From Acidobacteriota bacterium (GTDB lineage: Bacteria; Acidobacteriota; Polarisedimenticolia; J045), in the NCBI GenBank assembly GCA_025456425.1, contig JALOKP010000001.1:1-64000 (forward strand): DNA of 64,000 bases, written 5' to 3'. Positions 54,301-62,766 of this stretch are shown in pieces. The first letter of the stretch is position 1. Each line of letters begins with the position of its first letter. Below the pieces are notes generated by a model. It saw only the letters and a program-made list of their open reading frames with translations. It was not told where the DNA came from and ran no database searches. The position numbers were made by a program, and so were the translations under genes.

Positions 54301-55129
54301 CGTCGTCGACCGCGCCCAGGCCGGTCTGCCCGGTGAACAGGTTCCCTTCCATCCGCAGGTCGGTGGCGCCGTGGATCTCGACCGCGGCGCGGCCGGAGGC
54401 GAGGATCGCGAGCGCATTGTTCGTGAAGGTGTTGCCGGCCAGCTGGAGCGTCCCGTTGCCGCCGGACGCCAGCTTCACGGCCGGGCCGCCGTTGCCGCTG
54501 AAGTCGTTCTGGCGGATGTCGACGCGGCCGGCCCCGCCGGTGAGCAGCACCCCGACGCCGCCGTTCGCGGAGCCGTCGGCCGCGTGGTTGGCGACGATGT
54601 TGCCCGTGATGCGGATCCAGTCGCCGGCAGCCCCGACCGAGTCGACGACGATGCCCGTGGTGCAACCGGAGACATTCAGGTTCGTGAGCTGGGTGGTGCG
54701 CACCCCCGGGTGCGCCGCGTCGCCGATCCGGATGCAGGCCCGGCCGGGGTTGGGGCCGGTGACCGCGAACCCGTTGAGCTGCGCGCCGGAGGCCAGGATC
54801 CGCACGATGTCGGAGACACCGGCGCCGCGCAGGATCGTGTTGGCGTTGTTGCCCGTGCTGTTGACGTAGACCGCGCGGTCGATCAGCACGTCCTCGGTCC
54901 AGGTCCCCTCGCCGACCTCGACCGCGTCGTTGGCGCAGGCGAGCGCGATGCCGTGGTTGATCGTCCGGCACGGGGAAGCGGAGGACAGGCAGTTGTTGGC
55001 GGCGTCGCTGCCCGTCTGGGCGATCCAGCGGGTGCCGCACTGGGCCCGGGCCGGGACGGACCCGGCGGCGAGGGCCAGTGCGAGGACGGCCAGGGGGAAG
55101 AGCACCCGCATGCGACGCGTCACGGTCAT
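51380..55129 (-). CDS. Secreted right-handed beta-helix protein with five MopE Cys repeats
   Basis: 1249 residues; ATG 55129 has GGAGG five bases upstream and a signal peptide ending ~PARAQ. Residues ~30-780 form a right-handed beta-helix of the pectate-lyase/NosD kind, with asparagine-ladder turns (DWIRITGNIVAN, LQLAGNTFTNN, DIRQNDFSGNGG) and two repeats of the NWWG.. motif. Residues ~830-1118 carry five ~57-residue units of the form CGxGVCxxxG.xSCVxGxxxDSC.PG and CxxxDDDCDGxxDE. The last ~110 residues are FN3-like (ILSWPSVPAALTYDVLRG, WYLVRAANCAG) ending SPQACP. It may bind or cleave polysaccharide; no catalytic set is certain. A candidate promoter lies at 55336-55364 and gives a ~200-base leader. 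Confidence 0.88.
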   Translation of the reverse strand: MTVTRRMRVLFPLAVLALALAAGSVPARAQCGTRWIAQTGSDAANNCLSSASPCRTINHGIALACANDAVEVGEGTWTEDVLIDRAVYVNSTGNNANTILRGAGVSDIVRILASGAQLNGFAVTGPNPGRACIRIGDAAHPGVRTTQLTNLNVSGCTTGIVVDSVGAAGDWIRITGNIVANHAADGSANGGVGVLLTGGAGRVDIRQNDFSGNGGPAVKLASGGNGTLQLAGNTFTNNALAILASGRAAVEIHGATDLRMEGNLFTGQTGLGAVDDGRGAWIDGANGVEFFCNEMRGNDGGLAVSGTVTGLAALQNRFFNQTGPAIEIAAGSAPGVRINETIVYANGQGLLNGGTAPVDARHNWWGAASGPGGPGGVGGTGDTVTGPADVGNFIARTLQPVLAKAPKTGGWSRATGACYDTLQPALDAAPTGSLILIGEGEIRGQATMTRPVDLEGIPGKIPLPYCDNCYRAVIDGTQFSGPRRPALTLSSVSGVTLRYLTIHGAGMGTPACYGGHQDTEVGLDLVNVKNSLFQFLDLRENGTTEIRVRGDSDDNTFDEIYLDGMIRDGDNEDRCGHRSREGFLIDGGPRACEGGAGATADRNRILNSSTYHITRSIKLRWANATEIAGSVVHGVPSDEWPEPDAQNIWIEASSDTWIHDNPEIGNRGVNRAIAILGSRSCEAADSARTRVERSTIDMIDNSGTGLYLVHKAGDNGAPVDTRVSCSTIRGAWKGVVADWVGGAQLERTDLVSDTSGIVNNTADTLLARRNWWGSPSGPSGAGPGTGTSVTAGVDYADFLASSALDDADGDGVSECQGDPDDGNPLIHPVDGCDAFDNDLDGTLDEDFLPAATQCGTGVCAATGVTACVGGLVQDSCQPLEPPSPTDATCDAVDEDCDGTADDDYPTTPTTCGIGVCARSGAVSCVGGVVQDTCAPGNPIAPTDATCNALDDDCDGQSDEEFAAGPTSCGLGVCASTGVSSCVDGVAGDSCVPGPPLAPSDTTCDGVDDNCDGLVDDGYLPLVTACGTGVCERVGSTSCVGGAVQDSCVPGPPAAPDDASCNGQDDDCSGQVDEDYAVQPTVCGVGTCAALGSIVCEAGRPVEVCTPGEPSPEVCNYLDDDCDGIGDNNIPVPDGPLQLGAERSPSSGSAILSWPSVPAALTYDVLRGRLPLLVTSGGDFSVATDLCLIDNVELTSWGAPEVPAPGDGHWYLVRAANCAGVSSYDAGESAQAGLAAPRDPGIAASPQACP
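51775..52640 (-). repeat. Five MopE-type Cys/Asp repeats (coding)
   Basis: Each unit has six cysteines and the acidic DDDCDG loop, at ~170-base spacing. The units differ from each other at many positions, so the array is old. Acidic loops suggest Ca or Cu binding; pairs of Cys suggest disulphides. Confidence 0.8.
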
Positions 55130-55522
55130 GGCGCCTCCATCGCTCACCGGCTCGGGTTGGGCGGAGGGCGGTGCCCGAATCATCGCGGAACGGGCGCGGC
55201 CCCTTCTGGGCCGCCCGCTCCGTGGGCACACCGCCAGCCCCCCCTGCGCCGTGGCGACGCTCGGCAGGAATGTACGCGGAGCGCCCACGGAAAGAAGGGA
55301 CAGTCGCGGGGGAGGGACCGAGGATGTTTGTCCAAATTATACCGTATTAAACCAGAATCGTCCACTGTTCAAGATCCACCACCCCTCCGGCCACACCCCT
55401 CCGGACCGGATCGCGGGTCCGCCGGCTGCCGAGCCAGGCTTGATCCGTCCCGGCCCCAGGCGTATAGGAGGGCCGCGGAGCAGTGCTGCCAGCAGTCGAG
55501 GCGTCCAGGGGGAGGACCCACG
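55130..55522. other. 393-base divergent gap
   Basis: Separates the minus-strand beta-helix gene and the plus-strand kinase. It holds an AT-rich island (55322-55375), exceptional in this GC-rich region, a candidate minus-strand promoter, and a GC hairpin (gcggccc/gggccgc, near 55196-55215) that lies within the beta-helix gene's leader. No small gene is supported. Confidence 0.55.
55336..55364 (-). promoter_or_regulatory. Sigma70-type promoter for the beta-helix gene
   Basis: On the minus strand a perfect -10, TATAAT (55341-55336), is preceded at 17 bases by TGGACG (55364-55359; four of six consensus bases). Transcription would begin near 55329, giving a ~200-base leader to the start at 55129. 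Confidence 0.55.
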
Positions 55523-58500
55523 CTGCAGATCGGTCCGTACCAAGTCGAGCGCCTGCTGGGTAGAGGGGGCATGGGCGAGGTCTTCCTCGCCCGGGACACG
55601 CGGCTGGACCGCCCGGTCGCGATCAAGGCGGTACATCCCGACCTGCTCGCCCGCCCCGACGTCCGCGCCCGGTTTGTGCGCGAAGCCCGCATCGCGGCAT
55701 CGATCGTCAATCCCTTCGTCGCCACCGTCTTCGACGTGCTCGAGCAGGAAGACAGGACCTTCCTCGTCATGGAGTACCTCGAGGGCCGGTCCCTGGCCGA
55801 CGCCGAGAGAGACGGGAGCGTCGGGATCGACCAGCGCCTCGCGTGGTGCGCCGAACTGGCTGACGCCCTGCGCGCGGTACACGAGCACGGACTCGTCCAC
55901 CGCGACGTCAAGCCCACGAATGTCATCGTCACGAGCAGCGGACACGTGAAGCTGCTCGACTTCGGCCTGGCGCGAGCGGCCTCCGTTTCCCCCGTGCCGG
56001 ACTCGACCGCCGCCACTGCGGACGAATCGCTGACGCATCACGGCGCGGTCGTCGGAACGATTGCGTACATGTCTCCCGAGCAGTTGCGGGCCCAGGAACT
56101 CGGGCCCGCCAGCGATCTGTTCTCGCTCGCCGTCGTCGGTTTCGAGCTGACGACAGGTGTGCACCCGTTCCGCCGCGAGACGCAGGCCGAGACGATCAGC
56201 GCGATTCTCTCGGAGCCGCCCGCCGAGCGGGAAGCGTCGCGCACATTCGACAGTACGCCCGGTCTGCGCGCGGTCCTGGAGCGCGGGCTGCGAAAGCGCC
56301 CCGAGGAGCGCTACGCCAGCGCGGAGGAACTGGCGGAGGACCTGCGGCGGGTCCAGCGCGGCGAGTGGACCCGGGCACGCGGCGCCGCGGATGCGTTACG
56401 CCGCCGTCGCCTCGCCCTGGTGCTCGCGATCGTCACCGTGCCGACGCTGGCGGGGGCGGCCGCCGGCTGGCAGTGGCTGCGCACGCCGCCACGACGGGAC
56501 GAGCCGCGGGTCGCGATCGCGGTCGCGGCCCTGGAGGACCGCACCGGGGAGCCCGACGGTGCGGTGCGGGCGACGATGGTCGCGGACCTGATCTCGACCG
56601 ACCTCTCGGCCTCGCGGCTGGCGCGGGTGCGCGGGCCGGCCCAACTCGCGGAAGTGCTCGGCAGGTCGCGGGTCCGCCTCGACCCCGTCTCGGCGCGGCG
56701 CTTCGCCCAGACCCTCGGCCTCGACTACCTCCTCACAGGCACGCTCTACCGCGACGGCGCCCGTTACGTCGCGACCCTCGAGTCGGTGCCGGCGGAGGGC
56801 CGAGTCGAGCTGGCCGCGGTGCGCGCCGAGGCGGGCGATGCGCTGGAACTGGCGGAGCGTCTCTCGTCCCAGCTCCGGGCGATGCTGCCCGGCGTCGGCC
56901 GCCTGACCGCCTGGCGCGACGACCAGGTCGATCTGGCCGGCCTGACCTCCGACTCGGAAGAGGCCCGGCTGCTGTTCGAACGGGGCCAGGCGGCGATGCG
57001 CGACGGGAAGCTCAACGAGGCGATCGCGCGGCTCGAGGCGGCGGTCCAGGCGGATGCCGGTTTCGCGATGGCCTACGGTCGGCTCGCCGAGGCCTTCGAT
57101 GAGGCGGGCTACGGCTCCAAGGCGCGCGACGCGGCCACGCGGGCGATGGAGCTGGCGCCCGGCGCCGACACGCCCGAGGGTGAACGGCAGGCGCTGACGC
57201 TGAAGGCGATCTGGGCCCGGACCTTCGGCCGTACCAGCGAAGCCGTCGACGCAACCGCGGCGTTGGTCGAGCGCTTCCCCGACGAAGCGAACCTGCTGCG
57301 CCTGCACGCTGGAGCTCTGGCCGACGCCGGACGGCTCCCGGAGAGCGTCGCCACGCTGCAGCGCGCGATCGAACGCGAGCCGGCCGATCCCTCGCTGCAC
57401 CTGGCGCGGGCCGAGACGCTGATCCTCGCCGATCAGCCGCTCCGCGCGGCCGCCGAACTGGACGCGGCGGAGCGGCTCTACGGGCAGCTCGACAGCGCCG
57501 AGGGGCTGGCCGCGACGACCTTCACGCGGGGTCAGGTGGCCGTGATGTCGGCCGACTTCGGCGCGGCCGGGCCGGCCTTCGCGTCGGCTGCGGACCAGTT
57601 CGAGCGGGCCGGACGCACGGTCGGCGCCACCCGCGCGGAGATGGAGTTTGCGGCCAACGAGCTGCGGCTGGGCCGGCCGCGCGAGGCCGACCGCGCGCTG
57701 CAGAAGGCCGAGGCAACGGCGCGCGCGACCGGCCACCTGGCCTTGCTGAACGAGGTGTTGCTGCGCCGCGGCGTGCAGGCCTACCTGCAGAGCGACTTCG
57801 GCCAGGCGGAGCGGCTGATGCGCGAGTCGCTCGACCTGGCGCGGCAACTGCAAGACGAACCGCTGATGCTCGATCCGCTCGTCAACCTGGGCAGCCTGTT
57901 CCAGTACACCGGGCGCGCGGCGGACGCCGGGCCGATGCTGGCGGAAGCGCTCGACCTGGCGCGCAAGCTGGATCGGCCCGACATGGCGGTGACGAGCGCG
58001 GCGATGCTGGCCGATCTCCGCTATCAGGCGGGAGAGATCGAGGCCGCCATCCAGCTCTACCGCGAGGTGACGGGCGATGCGCCGCCGGAGAAGGCCTCGC
58101 AGGCGGCCGGGTGGGGCTGGGCCGGGCTGGCAGAAATCTTCGAGCGGCAGGGACGACTCGCCGAGGCCCTCGACAGTGCCACGCGCGCCGCGGCCGTGTT
58201 CGACGCACGCGCGTTGCCCGCCTATGTCGCGTACGCGAACCTGCGCCGCGCGCAGCTCCTGGCCGCGCTGGGCCGCGACGGCGAGGCGCAGGACGAGATC
58301 GAAGCGGCTCACCGCGCGGCGCGCAAGGCGCGCGGGCTGGCCGACCTCGAGGCGCGAGTCGAGCTGGCGCGCGGGATCGCGTCGGCCTACGCCGGCCGGT
58401 GGGACGACGCCCGGCGCGCGGCCCGCCGGGTGCAGTCGATGCCGGGCGGAAGCGTGGCCATGCTGCGCATCCTGGCGCTGGAGCTGGAAGCGGAGGCCGC

Positions 58501-58918
58501 GCTCCGGCGGGGTCGCAAGAGCGAGGCCCGCCAGGCCTGCGATGCCGCGCTCGCCCTGAACGGGGCCCCGCGACCGGATCGAGTCGACACCGTCGCGCTG
58601 CGGGCCGAGGTCCTGGCGGCGTCCGGGGACCACGCCGCCGCAGCGGCCGCGGCCCGGGAAGCGTTCACCGAAGCGGAGCGGATGGAGCTGCGGCTGGCCA
58701 CCGCGCGCGCTGCGGCGGTGCTGGTGGCCGAGAGGGCAGGGAACGAGTCGGAACGCGCGGTCTGGCGCCAACGAGGCCTGGCCGCGCTCGACGCATACGA
58801 GGCGGGGGCGCCTCCCGAGAGTCGGGAGCGCGTCGCCGCGCGAGTCGATCTGCAGCGGATGCGGGCCGCGCTGGGGGGCGGTTCGGCCGCTGCCGAAAAC
58901 CAGGGGAGGGGTCCATGA
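55523..58918 (+). CDS. Transmembrane Ser/Thr kinase with TolB-like and TPR regions (CTG start)
   Basis: 1131 residues. The best start is CTG 55523, eight bases after GGGGGAGG; no ATG, GTG or TTG lies in frame in the 80 bases before it, and the next ATG (55571) would delete the nucleotide loop. Translation LQIGPYQVERLLGRGGMGEVF fits family N-termini. Kinase motifs are intact: K35 (VAIKAV), D128 (HRDVKPTN), D146 (DFGLAR) and GTIAYMSPEQ. One transmembrane helix is at ~297-320. Residues ~325-470 resemble the adenylate-cyclase/kinase-linked TolB-N-like domain (VAIAVAALEDRTG, LGLDYLLTGTLYRDG), and ~480-1090 are tetratricopeptide repeats. It overlaps the following gene by four bases (ATGA). The substrate is unknown; downstream exported proteins may be its regulated output. 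Confidence 0.85.
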   Translation: MQIGPYQVERLLGRGGMGEVFLARDTRLDRPVAIKAVHPDLLARPDVRARFVREARIAASIVNPFVATVFDVLEQEDRTFLVMEYLEGRSLADAERDGSVGIDQRLAWCAELADALRAVHEHGLVHRDVKPTNVIVTSSGHVKLLDFGLARAASVSPVPDSTAATADESLTHHGAVVGTIAYMSPEQLRAQELGPASDLFSLAVVGFELTTGVHPFRRETQAETISAILSEPPAEREASRTFDSTPGLRAVLERGLRKRPEERYASAEELAEDLRRVQRGEWTRARGAADALRRRRLALVLAIVTVPTLAGAAAGWQWLRTPPRRDEPRVAIAVAALEDRTGEPDGAVRATMVADLISTDLSASRLARVRGPAQLAEVLGRSRVRLDPVSARRFAQTLGLDYLLTGTLYRDGARYVATLESVPAEGRVELAAVRAEAGDALELAERLSSQLRAMLPGVGRLTAWRDDQVDLAGLTSDSEEARLLFERGQAAMRDGKLNEAIARLEAAVQADAGFAMAYGRLAEAFDEAGYGSKARDAATRAMELAPGADTPEGERQALTLKAIWARTFGRTSEAVDATAALVERFPDEANLLRLHAGALADAGRLPESVATLQRAIEREPADPSLHLARAETLILADQPLRAAAELDAAERLYGQLDSAEGLAATTFTRGQVAVMSADFGAAGPAFASAADQFERAGRTVGATRAEMEFAANELRLGRPREADRALQKAEATARATGHLALLNEVLLRRGVQAYLQSDFGQAERLMRESLDLARQLQDEPLMLDPLVNLGSLFQYTGRAADAGPMLAEALDLARKLDRPDMAVTSAAMLADLRYQAGEIEAAIQLYREVTGDAPPEKASQAAGWGWAGLAEIFERQGRLAEALDSATRAAAVFDARALPAYVAYANLRRAQLLAALGRDGEAQDEIEAAHRAARKARGLADLEARVELARGIASAYAGRWDDARRAARRVQSMPGGSVAMLRILALELEAEAALRRGRKSEARQACDAALALNGAPRPDRVDTVALRAEVLAASGDHAAAAAAAREAFTEAERMELRLATARAAAVLVAERAGNESERAVWRQRGLAALDAYEAGAPPESRERVAARVDLQRMRAALGGGSAAAENQGRGP

Positions 58919-59490
58919 AGCTCGCAGTCGTGCTCCTGCAGATTCTGTTGTTGGTCACCATCACAGCAGTGGTGGCGGGGGGGGGCGCGCAGTCCGGGCC
59001 GCCGGATACTCCACAGGAGACGCCCAAGTCTGGGGATGGGCCGGGCCCCGGACCCGCCCCGGGACCGATCGTCGTGATCAAGGGCGGCACCGGAGGCGCC
59101 GGCATCTCCTTCCAAGTGGACGAGATCGCACAGACGGCGGGTTCGCCCACGACTGGCTTGCTGCGCGGGGACTTCATCGGCCAATCCGTGAGGTCACTGG
59201 AGTGCAAGAACAGGACGACGGGGATCTGGGGCCCTGCCAGCAGCATCAGCATCACCGACGAGGGCGATCAGGTCTATCGGCTGGTGATCGAGAAGACGGC
59301 ACAGAAGACGCTCTGGTGGACGCTGGAAGAGAAGCAGCCGTCGCCGCCCCGTACGATCGCGCTCCGGCCCTCCAACCCGACGCCAGGGAAGGTCCCAGCG
59401 CAGTTTCTCGAACTCTCGGCTGGGACGATGAGGACCGGAGCGAATGTCGCCTGCTCTGAAGTCAGGTTCCAGGTCAACGTGGCGGAGTAG
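58915..59490 (+). CDS. Exported protein of unknown function, Gly/Pro linker
   Basis: 191 residues, ATG overlapping the kinase stop by four bases, with GGAGGGG before it. A signal peptide (1-25) is followed by a Gly/Pro-rich stretch (GPGPGPAPGPIVVIKGG) and a folded domain (~70-190) with IGQSVRSLECKNR, VYRLVIEKTAQKTLWWTLEE and FLELSAGTMRTGA. Two Cys (in LECKN and VACSEV) may pair. No family recognised. It shares its transcript with the kinase and two further exported proteins, so it may form part of the same surface system. Confidence 0.75.
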   Translation: MKLAVVLLQILLLVTITAVVAGGGAQSGPPDTPQETPKSGDGPGPGPAPGPIVVIKGGTGGAGISFQVDEIAQTAGSPTTGLLRGDFIGQSVRSLECKNRTTGIWGPASSISITDEGDQVYRLVIEKTAQKTLWWTLEEKQPSPPRTIALRPSNPTPGKVPAQFLELSAGTMRTGANVACSEVRFQVNVAE

Positions 59491-59495
59491 CGACG

Positions 59496-60080
59496 ATGTG
59501 CCGCAGTTCCTGCTTTGGGCTGCTTCTCCTGGCGACTGTGTGCCCCGGTGAGCACTGCCCCAGGCCCTTGGACGAGAGAATCTGCCATGCCGCATTGGCA
59601 TGGAAGATCGAGAACTCGCTCCACGGGGAGTACGCCCCCCTGAACGGGGACGAGCGCGTCCTTGGGCTGGTCTATGTCGGACCCGACGAGTTCGGGCCCG
59701 GATCGGCCACGCTTCAGCTCGTTTCGGACGGCATTCTGCCGCCCGCGTCGACCCGGCCTGAGCATCCTTCGGACGCGTTGCGGGAGGCTGGCTACTACGT
59801 GGGCACCTTCACCGCAGCCGATCAACCGCGCTTTCTGGCTCGCCTGGGAGCGCGAAGCGCGGTGCTCGGGGAGGGCGCCGTGGACGGTGGGCTGAGCGCC
59901 GTCCTCGAGGAGCCCGATAAGGTGGTCCTCGCCGGGCGGATTCCCTTCGTTGGCGACGACTATGTTGCGATGTTCGATGCTCGTGACGGGAAGGTGATGC
60001 AGGTTCGCTGGTCGTACAAGCTGGAGAAGAACCTGCGGACATCACAGTTGCCGCAGGCCGGCAGATGGGTGAGTCCATGA
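59496..60080 (+). CDS. Small exported protein of unknown function
   Basis: 194 residues starting ATG 59496, six bases after the preceding stop. The short hydrophobic start (FGLLLLATVC) looks like a signal; the Cys at its end could be a poor lipobox (TVC). The rest is a mixed domain with ALREAGYYVGTFTAADQPRFLARLG and VVLAGRIPFVGDDYVAMF, without a recognised fold. Codon use and GC are visibly lower than in most of the window, including common A/T third bases. Its stop overlaps the next start by four bases (ATGA at 60077). Function unknown. Confidence 0.7.
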   Translation: MCRSSCFGLLLLATVCPGEHCPRPLDERICHAALAWKIENSLHGEYAPLNGDERVLGLVYVGPDEFGPGSATLQLVSDGILPPASTRPEHPSDALREAGYYVGTFTAADQPRFLARLGARSAVLGEGAVDGGLSAVLEEPDKVVLAGRIPFVGDDYVAMFDARDGKVMQVRWSYKLEKNLRTSQLPQAGRWVSP

Positions 60081-61324
60081 GCGCCCGGGCCGGACTGGCC
60101 GCAACGCTGCTCCTCCTCGCCGCCGGCGCGTCCACGGCATCTCCCTGCCCGACCGTCCACTGGATCGTCAAGGGCCAGGACCCGAAGATCACGTACAACA
60201 TCCTCTTCCTCGGGGCTGGTTTCGGGGAAGACGATCTGCCCGCATTCCGGACGGTCGTCCAGGAACTAGCCTCGCAACTCCTTGAGCGCCCATCGTTCGC
60301 ACCATACAGCGGTTGGATCAATGTCTACAGGATGGACTTGGTGAGCAGCAGCGATGTCGATGTCGGAAGCTGCCCAGAGGGTTGCATCGGCGGAACGCCG
60401 CTAGCCACCGAGATCGACGAGCGAGTTGATGCAGTCTCCAGCAACGGAGGATCGGAGGACACGTTGGAGATCGATCTGGTGGCGCGGCGCTGCTGGCTCT
60501 CCCCAACAAGCCCCCCAAAAAAGCTCGGGAACTGCAACCTCGTCTGGCTCGACGCCGAAGACCGAGCCACCGTGTTGAAGCTGCAATTCTGCGCGCCCCA
60601 TATCAAGGCTGTCGTCGTCGTCGCGAACCTACGCGCCCTCGTGGGAGGGGGGGAGGAGGACCCCTTCTCGGCTGGGGTTGGTCTGACGGTTGTCGGATAT
60701 TCCCCGGGGGCCGAGGACGGCGATTCGTTGGCAGGCCCCTCGGCAGTAGCTCTGCTGGAGCACGAGTTCGGCCACCTGTTCGGCCTCTACGACGAGTACG
60801 TCACGGCTGCGGGCGCACCGCGAGGGGAATTCCACGCCGACCGAAACGTCTGGAGACCGATGGCGCCCGACGAGACGCAATCCGTCCTCGCCGATGCGAG
60901 GCACGACTACGAGAGATGCAAGCGATGGAGCCTTCGCACGGGCGAGCTGGCGCCGCCGATCCCGTGGCAGGCCACACTGGACGCGCACTGCAAGGAGCTG
61001 GGTCTCGGGATCTGCGAGAAGGAGCTCGGTCCTGGTCGGGAATACTGCGTCTGGAGTCCCTCGGAGGATCCCTGCGAGGTCACAGAGGCCGCGGAGGCCC
61101 CAGGGCTGTGGGAGGGAGCCTATTACAGCGAGGGGTGCTTCCACCGGGCGAAGTACAGTTGCCTGATGAGGGTGGCCTCACCCGACGATAAGCCGTGCGA
61201 GGCCTGCCAGCGACAGATCCATAGGGCCCTGTGCGGTCTAATACCCGGTGCGGAGAAATGCGGCGCGCAGTACGTGCCGCCCGCCGGAGAGCAGCGGATG
61301 GAGGAGAGTTCACCAGCCCAGTAG
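60077..61324 (+). CDS. Exported M64-type metallopeptidase
   Basis: 415 residues; ATG 60077 overlaps the previous stop by four bases, preferred over the ATG at 60065. A signal peptide ends near GASTASP. The zinc motif is H229-EFGH (LLEHEFGHLFGLYDEY), the exact form in IgA-peptidase M64 family enzymes, and the N-terminal YNILFLGAGFGEDDLPAF and INVYRMDLVSSSDVDV agree with that family. A metal-coordinating third ligand is likely further downstream (His/Asp in RHDYERC). The C-terminal region is Cys-rich (CKELGLGICEKELG, DKPCEACQRQIH), suggesting several disulphides. Substrate unknown; the family includes host-IgA proteases and matrix or cell-wall proteases. The gene ends the kinase operon and has lower GC than its surroundings. 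Confidence 0.85.
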   Translation: MSARAGLAATLLLLAAGASTASPCPTVHWIVKGQDPKITYNILFLGAGFGEDDLPAFRTVVQELASQLLERPSFAPYSGWINVYRMDLVSSSDVDVGSCPEGCIGGTPLATEIDERVDAVSSNGGSEDTLEIDLVARRCWLSPTSPPKKLGNCNLVWLDAEDRATVLKLQFCAPHIKAVVVVANLRALVGGGEEDPFSAGVGLTVVGYSPGAEDGDSLAGPSAVALLEHEFGHLFGLYDEYVTAAGAPRGEFHADRNVWRPMAPDETQSVLADARHDYERCKRWSLRTGELAPPIPWQATLDAHCKELGLGICEKELGPGREYCVWSPSEDPCEVTEAAEAPGLWEGAYYSEGCFHRAKYSCLMRVASPDDKPCEACQRQIHRALCGLIPGAEKCGAQYVPPAGEQRMEESSPAQ

Positions 61325-61347
61325 ACCACCCGGCCCGCCACAACGTT

Positions 61348-61381
61348 GCCGGCGGCGGAGCGCTTCCGCCCCGCCGCCGGC
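61348..61381. terminator. Hairpin between convergent genes
   Basis: GCCGGCGGCGG (61348-61358) pairs perfectly with CCGCCGCCGGC (61371-61381) over a 12-base loop in the 71-base gap between two converging genes. No T-tract. It may end both transcripts. Confidence 0.5.
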
Positions 61382-61395
61382 CGATCCACTAAGAC

Positions 61396-62577
61396 CTAGT
61401 AGTCCGTGAACAGCAGCAGGTCCGGCGAGCCGGTCCCCGCGTTCGCCACGACGCCCGTCGTCGCGTTCCCGGTCAGCGCCGCCGCCACCTGGGCCGGCGT
61501 CGCGCCGGGATTGCGCTGCAGGTAGAGCGCGGCCACGCCCGCGACGTGCGGTGCGGCCATCGAGGTCCCGCTCATCGTCGTCGTGGCGGTGTCCGAGCTG
61601 TTGTAGGTCGACTTGACCCCCTCGCCCGGGGCGAACAGGTCGAGGCAGCCGCCGTAGTTGGAGAACCCGGCGCGGCTGTCGCCCGAGTTCGTGGCGCCGA
61701 CCGTCAGCGCGGCCGGAACGCGCGCCGGCGAGGTGAAGCAGGCGTCGGCGCTGCTGTTGCCGGCCGCGATGGCATAGGTCACGCCGGCCGCGATCGAGCG
61801 CTGCACCGCGTCGTCGAGCGAGGTCGAGGCGCTGCCCCCCAGGCTCATGTTGGCGACCGCCGGCTTGCGGTGGTTGGAGGTCACCCAGTCGACCCCCGCG
61901 ACCACACCCGAGGTCGTCCCCGAGCCGAAGCAGTTGAGCACGCGGACCGGGTACAGGTTGACCTTCTTCGCCACACCGTAAGGCTTGCTGCCGACCGTGC
62001 CCGCGGTGTGCGTGCCGTGGCCGTTGCAGTCGCTGGTGCCGCGGCCGTCGTTGATCGAGCTGTAGCCCGCGCGCACGCGGCCGCCGAAGTCGACATGGGT
62101 GGAGCGGATCCCGGTGTCCAGGATGTAGGCGTGCACGCCGGTGCCGTTCACGGAGTAGGTGTAGTCGCCGCTCGACGGCAGCGCGCGCTGGTCGATGCGA
62201 TCCAGGCCCCAGGTCGGGTTGGGCTGCGTCGCGTCGGCGGTGACGATCCCGTCCTCCTCGACGTACCGTACCCGCTCGTCGCGCGCCAGCCGCTCCGCGG
62301 CCTCGGCGTTCAGGTTGATCGAGAAGCCGTCGAGTGCGGCGTGGTAGACGAAACCGACCGTTCCGCCATAGGCGAAGGCCAGCTCGCGCGCGAGCTGGTC
62401 CACGGTGGGCAGCAGGGCCGCGCTGCCGAATGTGCCCTTCAGCGCCGAGGGCTCGAGCACCACGATGTAGCTCCCCGCGACCGGCTGGGCGCTGCGCAGG
62501 ACCGGGCCGTTCCCGGCGAGCGCGGCTCCCGTGACGGCCACGGTGGCGAGCAGTACGAGGATCCTGTCCATCCGCAT
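61396..62577 (-). CDS. Secreted S8 peptidase of the aqualysin/proteinase-K type
   Basis: 393 residues; ATG 62577 follows GGAGGAGGAG, with a signal peptide (1-21). The propeptide (~35-110) has the I9 form [14 protein letters not shown] and ends [10 protein letters not shown]. The catalytic domain is complete: D154 ([14 protein letters not shown]), H187 (NGHGTHTAG), N274 (AAGNSS), S339 ([12 protein letters not shown]). Its compact size and the YIL-D-T-G-I context match aqualysin-type enzymes. Four or more Cys ([26 protein letters not shown]) suggest two disulphides, as in secreted thermophile enzymes. Unlike the other two S8 proteins it has no C-terminal additions and no Cys-Pro end. It is divergent from a sensor-type propeller gene. 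Substrate is likely protein in general. Confidence 0.94.
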   Translation of the reverse strand: MRMDRILVLLATVAVTGAALAGNGPVLRSAQPVAGSYIVVLEPSALKGTFGSAALLPTVDQLARELAFAYGGTVGFVYHAALDGFSINLNAEAAERLARDERVRYVEEDGIVTADATQPNPTWGLDRIDQRALPSSGDYTYSVNGTGVHAYILDTGIRSTHVDFGGRVRAGYSSINDGRGTSDCNGHGTHTAGTVGSKPYGVAKKVNLYPVRVLNCFGSGTTSGVVAGVDWVTSNHRKPAVANMSLGGSASTSLDDAVQRSIAAGVTYAIAAGNSSADACFTSPARVPAALTVGATNSGDSRAGFSNYGGCLDLFAPGEGVKSTYNSSDTATTTMSGTSMAAPHVAGVAALYLQRNPGATPAQVAAALTGNATTGVVANAGTGSPDLLLFTDY

Positions 62578-62766
62578 CCGAATCTCCTCCTCCCGGGCGG
62601 CGCCATCCGCGCCCGCCCGCGGCGAAGCGAGAATATCTCCCGAATCTCGCTCCGTGGCACCCCTCATCCCGCGTCTTGGGGGCGCGGTTCATCCGCAGCG
62701 CGGCTGCCACGCCAGGGCCGGCCCCCGCGTTATCATCCGGTAAGGCGCGGAGGGGGCGGTGGACTC

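Noticed and set aside
18340-55206. Two copies of a 15-base GGGCGCGGCCCCTTC hairpin element (18340-18354 and 55192-55206)
   Set aside because: Only two copies, both in GC-rich hairpins with CTTC-type loops; chance in such composition is enough to explain them.
52649-58918. Apparent 2089-residue frame before the kinase
   Set aside because: The first ~950 residues run antisense to the beta-helix gene or through noncoding sequence; the kinase begins near 55523.
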